Source: Sordaria brevicollis (taxonomy: Eukaryota; Ascomycota; Sordariomycetes; Sordariales; Sordariaceae). From it: 64,000 nt of DNA. This document shows positions 58,801-64,000 of the stretch, piece by piece; within the stretch, counting starts at the first letter, position 1; each line of letters begins with the position of its first letter. The DNA is taken from the NCBI GenBank assembly GCA_033439795.1, contig JAUTDP010000010.1:1984001-2048000 (forward strand), written 5' to 3'. A program made the position numbers and the translations under genes. The notes below the pieces were generated by a model, which saw only the letters and a list, made by a program, of their open reading frames with translations, was not told the DNA's origin and did no database searches.

Positions 58801-59119
58801 CACCGAACCTGAAAACGTGTCAGCGGGTCCACAGCATATAGACGGGTCGGGAAAAGAGACAAGACGGCACGGGGCGCGAGTATCGGATGAAAAGACAAAC
58901 CTTGCGTCTCCGACATGTTACACAACTCCGGGGGTTCAGAGCGCCAGAAAAGGGGGCCGAAGGAGGATAGACGGAAGCGCCCGGTGGCGGGTGATGGGCA
59001 ACGAGATGATGTTGGTGAATATCGAAGCTATCGTGGGAGGGTCCAATGGATGGGTGGTCGACACATGGACTCCCCTCTGAGGCGACGCTAATCGCGCTCT
59101 GGCTGTCGTCGATAGGCAT
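55879..59119 (-). CDS. Zn2Cys6 transcription factor with fungal_trans domain and polyglutamine tract
   Basis: Four exons, 59119-58901, 58808-58260, about 58206-57844 and 57789-55879, each join in phase 0, giving about 1013 aa (the third acceptor is ambiguous by 6 nt, 58212 or 58206). The Zn2Cys6 cluster spans the first intron: Cys66, 69, 76, 82, 85 and 92 in CVTCRRRK|VRCDKHMPCSNCRRAQIPC. Then come an RRPRPKDP basic linker and a short coiled coil (ELELMKRLRKLEGIVEELSG). The fungal_trans domain covers about 270-640, with LTLAQAFLLFLILVRR, LTGLLIRISQALGLHRDG and RRRVFWAVCVLDL. A polyGln tract of about 20 residues follows at 56451-56512, then a Pro/Asn-rich tail. Such factors bind CGG-type half-sites as dimers; target genes here are unknown. 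ATG 59119 is in good context for a long leader. Antisense frames in this gene are composition shadows. Confidence 0.87.
56451..56512 (-). repeat. CAG/CAA tract coding polyglutamine
   Basis: An almost pure run of TTG/CTG on the plus strand (Gln codons on the minus strand). Mixed CAA/CAG interruptions would stabilise it, but length may still vary between strains. Confidence 0.85.
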
Positions 59120-61627
59120 GATGGCGCGGCTTTGCCTGTCCGGCGAGTGTTGGGAGGATGGGATTCGATATAGACGTCCCTATGCGGACGTTGAAGCTCC
59201 ACGGAGCACTGGCTGGCTGGCTGGCTGAGTGACTGCCTGACTTAACTGGCAGCCCGGCTAATGGCTCGACTGCCTGCCGAGAGGTCGAGTCGAAGGGGGA
59301 AAGAGCTCAGTCTTTGGATGGCGCCAACGTGGAACCCAATCTGGAGATTCCTGCTAACTTGATGGTAGTGGTTGGAGAGCGTCTCTGGCAGAGACGGGAA
59401 TTGGCGGAGTGGTGGTTGCCAGGAGCTGGGCGGCGACGGGGTCGAATATGGGGATTTCGATGACAAGATCACCGTGGCGAGGGAGTCCGGTGGAGGAGCA
59501 TTCAGGGCGCACAGGACTGACAGGGCAATGGTGGGATGGAGGGGAAAGGATGCACACTGCAATGGGCGTTCGTTTTGAGTGGTTCCGTTGCTGTGCAGCC
59601 GAGAATGTGCAGGTGGCCCGTGGATGATGAAAGCCGTGGGTGTTTTCTAGATCGACGAGAATGAGTGACCCTAGCAACTTCTGTGAGTGGTGGCAGCGGC
59701 AGCACCAGGAGCAGGAGCAGGCCTTGCACGGCAAAAGCATTGGACAGCCCGAAAAGAGACAGTTGCAGCCTGGCCCTGCCACTCACCACCAAAACCGCCG
59801 CCAGGAAGAGTGCGCAGTCGTCTCCTCTTCGAGCTCTGTCGGGACACACTGGGTGGGGCGAAAAGTGACTGATCTTTCGCATTTTGTGGGGATACTATAG
59901 GGTGCCAGGTACTGCCTTAACTAAACCTGCTTTGACTGTCTTGGCCGCCTGTTAGAAGGGACTCGGAGGTTCCTCCTGAGGGGGACTAGCCACTTCAGGC
60001 TAGAGCAGTTCAACATCGTGTGCTGGTGATCGATTGAACGATGCAGAATCGTCCACAATTTGTCGGGCACAGCATGGATGATGGATGTTGCAAAGATGAA
60101 AAAATCCGGAGAACAACAGGAAAGTGCACGTTCCAGCTTTGGCCAGTTTCAGGGCAAGGGGTTGGTGACTTGGTGGTGATTGCGTAGAAGCCCGGCTGGC
60201 ACACATGGATAGTCCGAGTATCGCAGCCCACGTCCAAAATTCAAAAAAGAGTCCAGAAGCGAAACCATTCTCAGACGAGGGGTCCGATAGTCCTCCGACC
60301 TGTCCGGATTTAGCGCCATTGAGAGTGTTTCTCCAAAGAGCCGGGCACGGGGCGGTCAATGATAAGGCAGGTATAAGTGAAGCCCGCGATATCTTCCATG
60401 GTGACTCAGGGCCTCAAGTTGGAAAAAAGGGAATGACGGTCGTTGAATTCGAACAAGGCCCGTGCTCTCCTGTCGACACCAAGAGAAAGAGGAGAAAAAA
60501 AAGGTCATCCTGGTTGAAACATTTTCAGTGATGCAATCTGCACGGTGTACGTACCTAAGCCGAACCGGCTATGTATGATGTAGCATCCAAAGTGGCACTG
60601 CGGGGCCTTCTCCGTTAACCTTCTTTTCGATTTCTATCGGATAACGCTTGATCTCTGCGGTATCACTGGTCGATTTCGATGAATCCGGCTTGCGTGATTC
60701 ATTCACCGTCTTTTTCTTTGGTTCAAAATTCTCCGTTGTTGGCAGTGGAGGTTACCTATCTTTCGTCTGCTCCTGCTTCAACCGCCAGGCCTCGTGTAAG
60801 AGGGGGGAGAAGACAGGAAGCTCAGCTGGCTGGTGTGGACATGTCAGTGTGCCCCCTGAAGTCTTACTCCTGGACGTGAAAGCCTATGGCTCAACGAGTC
60901 TTTCATGAGTGACATTTTGAAAGAGAAGTTGTTTGAGGGGCTACACGGGTTAATACTCATCTTACTTCCAACGCAAATACCGAACAATATGGGTCACCGT
61001 CGGCTTCAACTTCCTTGGAGGGGCACATGTTAGCAAGGTCCACCAAAGACTCTAACGGGATTAAGAGAAAGCCCCTACATGCCTTGCCTGGATGCCCAAC
61101 AAGTCTTGCACATCACACAGAAGGACACGAGGATCCACAGCCGTCCAGAACATCGAGGTTCTCAAAAGAAATGCGCAAAGCTTGTTCTGAAAATACGATC
61201 ACGTCTAGGCCCTTCCCAAGAGCGTCTAGGCTGTGATCGGAACGAGTGGAGGTGGCTCGGATGGGAAAAATGAAGAACAGATCGTGAACCAAAAGAAACC
61301 ACCATACTGTAGCATAATAGCCATATCCACCCGAGCCGCCGCATCATTCAGCCTTCATAATAATCCAGCTGTAACAAAGAAAAAAGAAACCCAGAACTCC
61401 AGATGTGTATCTGGCTCAACCCCTGGATCAGCATCAACGCTCGATGTTGGACACCAAGCGCACGGGCCCTCCCCCTTTTCTCAGACCATGGCCACCACTC
61501 GGATGTAAACAAAACACGAGCTGACCTCCAGTATCCTCATCATAGCGAATTGCATGTCTCAAAGGACGGTGCATTGCCAGCCAGACACCTATGTGGGCTT
61601 CCTCCCCATCGATCGAGAACCACAATC
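59120..61627. other. Long promoter region of the transcription-factor gene
   Basis: 2.5 kb with only low-complexity frames. It holds a CTGGCTGGCTGGCTGAGTG run near 59212-59232 and presumably the long leader of the transcription factor, plus the 3' flank of the Nudix gene (ending 61628). Long upstream regions are common for fungal regulators. Confidence 0.4.
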
Positions 61628-62370
61628 TCAAAGCAGCGCCGAAAGACTCTCATGGTCCTTGAACAAGTTGACAATGGGCAAAAAGAGCCGCTTCTGGCCG
61701 TCTTCAGTGGCCATCAACTCCCTGAGCTCAGCCTCACTTCTCCACGTCCAGCTCTCGCACTTCTCCGGCTCCATTATCTGTTGTGGAGGAGAAAGACAGC
61801 CAGGTTAGCCTTTTTGTGTCCACACGTTGCGTTGGGTCTCTGAATCTGAAGACTGAAAAGGAGAAACCTACCACGGGCTTCTGCTCCTCATCAACCCTCC
61901 GGCAAGACACAAAGATGGTAATGTAGTGCTTGTCCTCCGCCGCAAAGATGTCGTTGGTGATGGTCACAAACTTGAGATCCTTGACCTCCAGACCTGTTTC
62001 CTCCAGCGTTTCCCGCTTGGCGCAGTCAAAGATGGCCTCTCCCTTTTCGAGATGGCCGCCGGGAAATTGTATTGTGCCTGTAAATAGGGAGTAGTGTGTA
62101 AGTTAAAAGTGATTGTTGTTATGGGAAAGATACAGAAAGTGCCATGTGACCTGTGATGAGGTCCGCGATGTCCGTGGGTCACGAAACAGGGAAGGGGAAA
62201 CTGAAAAAGGGCCGGGGACCTGACTGTCCCTTAGATGGACGTTATGGGGAGAGGTACGTACCGGCTCCATGAGACCCCTTTCTTACGCCCACCAACACCT
62301 TTCCCTCTGCATCTGTGATGATCACCGCGACGCCCGTTCGGACAACATCGCTGGCGAGTTTTGAGGCCAT
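61628..62370 (-). CDS. NUDT15-like Nudix hydrolase
   Basis: Three exons, 62370-62262, 62077-61872 and 61777-61628, in frame throughout, 154 aa. It begins MASKLASDVVRTGVAVIITD. The Nudix box GGHLEKGEAIFDCAKRETLE, then ETG, fits Gx5Ex7REUxEExGU and lies near residues 44-66. The remainder (FAAEDKHYITIFVSC, then EPEKCESWTW) matches the NUDT15 subfamily, which hydrolyses nucleoside triphosphates such as oxidised or thio-dGTP. No signal peptide, so cytosolic or nuclear. The introns use GTACGT and GTAGGT donors and TTTACAG and AACAG acceptors. The catalytic Glu residues REx2EE are present, so it should be active. Exact substrate is inferred. Confidence 0.88.
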
Positions 62371-63395
62371 CTTTTTCGATTCTTCCGACTGGCTTTTTCT
62401 TCTTTCTCCGGGTAGCGCTTTGGAGCTGAAATTTTCGTCGGTGGGTTGATATCGCTAGGAAACGGCTGGCTGTCCTGCTTTTCTAGTTTTCTTTCTATAT
62501 GCGCTGTCAGCCAGTCTCACAAACTTGTAATTAAGAAAATGGTCCTTAGACGCCGTCGCGAACTACGTGACCTGAACAAATACTGCCTTTCGGGGCTGAT
62601 GGGGTTCCCTTCCGGCTGTGCCCGGCTATGTATCCCCGCGCACTGGAAAGCGTCGACACGGTGTTGCAGTAACGACCCCGCGCCTGCGCCGCAAACCCCT
62701 AAAACGCCCAAGGGAATTGCCCATCAGAACGCCTGCCAGGGCAGTATTTTCCATCCGATCAGAGGTTCGGTATTTCCAAACCTTAAGTAGGTGGAAAGCC
62801 CTACCACCGCCCGTACCCTTTGTGCGACGACATCACCAACTCACCAACAACCAACAAACGACGTCACAAACAATCCATAACCGCCAAGCCAAATTATTCC
62901 CTGCGAAGCGCGGAGATTTTTTTCTTCCAAATTCCACTTGCCGCATCCTGCAACCCGCCTGTCAGATTGTCTTGGCCTTCACGTTGTCTTGGCCCCTTCG
63001 AAAACTTCTTGGCTTTTCGAACTTTCTTGGCCATCTATAATTCAGCTTGTCGCGCGCCTGCGCTTGAAAGCGGACCGCTAAACAGACACAGACAAGAAAA
63101 AAAAAAAAGCGGGCGAACGTCAGCCATCACTATCAGTTTGGTGCGACAGACGAGGATTGTGTCTGCATCATGGCGTGCACCAACCCATGTGCAGCCCCAT
63201 GTCTTTTTTTTGGTGGAGCGACTCAGATCAGAAAAACGACAATTGTCCCTGGTGAAAGAAATTCTGGTTGGCAGCTGACAAGGAATCACAGAAGTCATGG
63301 AAGGGAAAAGATCAAGATTGTTCCTGATGCTTCTGTCAAAACATTATGAGGCTTCAAACGGGGGCGTTTCAGATAACAAAACACACCAATAAAAG
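62371..63395. other. Intergenic region, no gene recognised
   Basis: Promoter side of the Nudix gene and 5' flank of tRNA-Arg. An A-rich run lies at 63096-63108. Nothing else is recognisable. Confidence 0.4.
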
Positions 63396-63494
63396 GCCCG
63401 GCTGGCGCAATGGTAGCGCGCAAGACTTCTATATTCTCTCACCGAGACGATATCAGTTATCTTGAGGCTGTGGGTTCGACCCCCACGTCGGGCT
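63396..63494 (+). tRNA. tRNA-Arg(TCT) with 27-nt intron
   Basis: Acceptor GCCCGGC pairs with GTCGGGC (one G-T), discriminator T. Box A is TGGCGCAATGG and box B GGTTCGACC. The anticodon stem CAAGA/TCTTG encloses loop CT-TCT-A, with anticodon at 63428-63430. A 27-nt intron (63432-63458) sits after position 37. The T-arm GTGGG/CCCAC is perfect, and a T-rich stretch follows. Confidence 0.92.
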
Positions 63495-64000
63495 TTCCTT
63501 TTTGCTCTTTTCCCTTCCTTCCATCGTCATTTTTCTTTAAGACCATTTAACTTTTTGCCTTGAAGACTTTATTTAGTGGTGCCGGTGTTCTTGGTGGTGT
63601 CACCCGTAAATCGTTTGTTGCCTCTCCATCTCCCTTTTGATGGGAATCACTCACTGCTCTCCATATCATCCATGCTTTAGTTGGGGGCCGCTTTACAAGG
63701 GAAGGTACCTCATTCCCGTCTCCCCTTTTGGACTGCCGACACCTCATACATATTCCCTTGCACTCCGACTTAGAACTAGTCTACAGCTAACCAAATCTAT
63801 TCCCGAGAGACTCTCCATGCAAGCCGGAACAGAGAGCTTTCATACTTCGATCCATACCAACCACTGGTTATATATAGCATATGTATGTCAGCAGAATAGA
63901 AAGAAAACCACAAGGACGAAGGAAAGAGCTGGATAGATCGTGCGGCGAACGGTAGATAGTTCGTCGTTGTGACACCTCAGGTAGCCAGCCGTCTATAGCT
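63495..64000. other. 3' flank of tRNA-Arg, no gene recognised
   Basis: The sequence runs off the window edge. Short frames here are not convincing. Confidence 0.35.

Noticed and set aside
59354..59782. Minus-strand frame of 142 codons upstream of the transcription factor
   Set aside because: Composition-driven, without domain or plausible ATG context; more likely leader or promoter DNA.

Overview
This window is from a filamentous ascomycete, most likely a Sordariomycete. The evidence is short introns of 49 to 66 nt with GT(A/G)NGT donors and CTAAC-like branch sites, families confined to filamentous fungi (PTH11-like receptor, NACHT STAND proteins, Zn2Cys6 regulator with fungal_trans domain, Mtc1), nuclear tRNAs with introns, and a 13 kb AT-rich block carrying the signature of repeat-induced point mutation (RIP, C to T in CpA). 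Exons were assembled by eye from splice signals and reading-frame continuity; there are no transcript data.

Left part (1-33 kb): PTH11-like seven-helix membrane protein (+), multi-exon F-box protein (-), papain-like protease fused to a fucose-lectin-type propeller (-), short coiled-coil protein (-), small secreted six-cysteine protein (-), Mtc1 (-), a 1.7 kaa AT-hook nuclear protein (+), a 1518-aa NACHT protein with ankyrin-like repeats and a Cys/His-rich tail (-), an intron-containing tRNA-Leu(AAG), and a siderophore-esterase-like hydrolase (+).

Middle (34.8-48.2 kb): a stack of three RIP-damaged transposons. A Ty1/copia element (34794-40802, two 168-bp LTRs, TSD AAACC) lies beside a hAT element (40882-48200, TSD CTTCAAAT), and the hAT contains a 4.07 kb TIR element (44075-48143, TSD TTGAATTT). 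The hAT inserted into the last codons of a NACHT gene: the body of that gene starts at 48201, and its final 20 codons with the original stop are stranded 7.3 kb away at 40812-40873. The gene also has a RIP-type nonsense codon and an 11-nt deletion, so it is dead.

Right part (48-64 kb): the dead NACHT gene is followed by an intact tandem paralog (51992-55073, -), a Zn2Cys6 transcription factor with a polyglutamine tract (-), a NUDT15-like Nudix hydrolase (-, three exons) and an intron-containing tRNA-Arg(TCT).

The main biological theme is a cluster of three STAND/NACHT genes (candidate heterokaryon-incompatibility or immune receptors), one of them broken by nested transposition and RIP. The other genes look like ordinary dispersed fungal loci with their own promoters.
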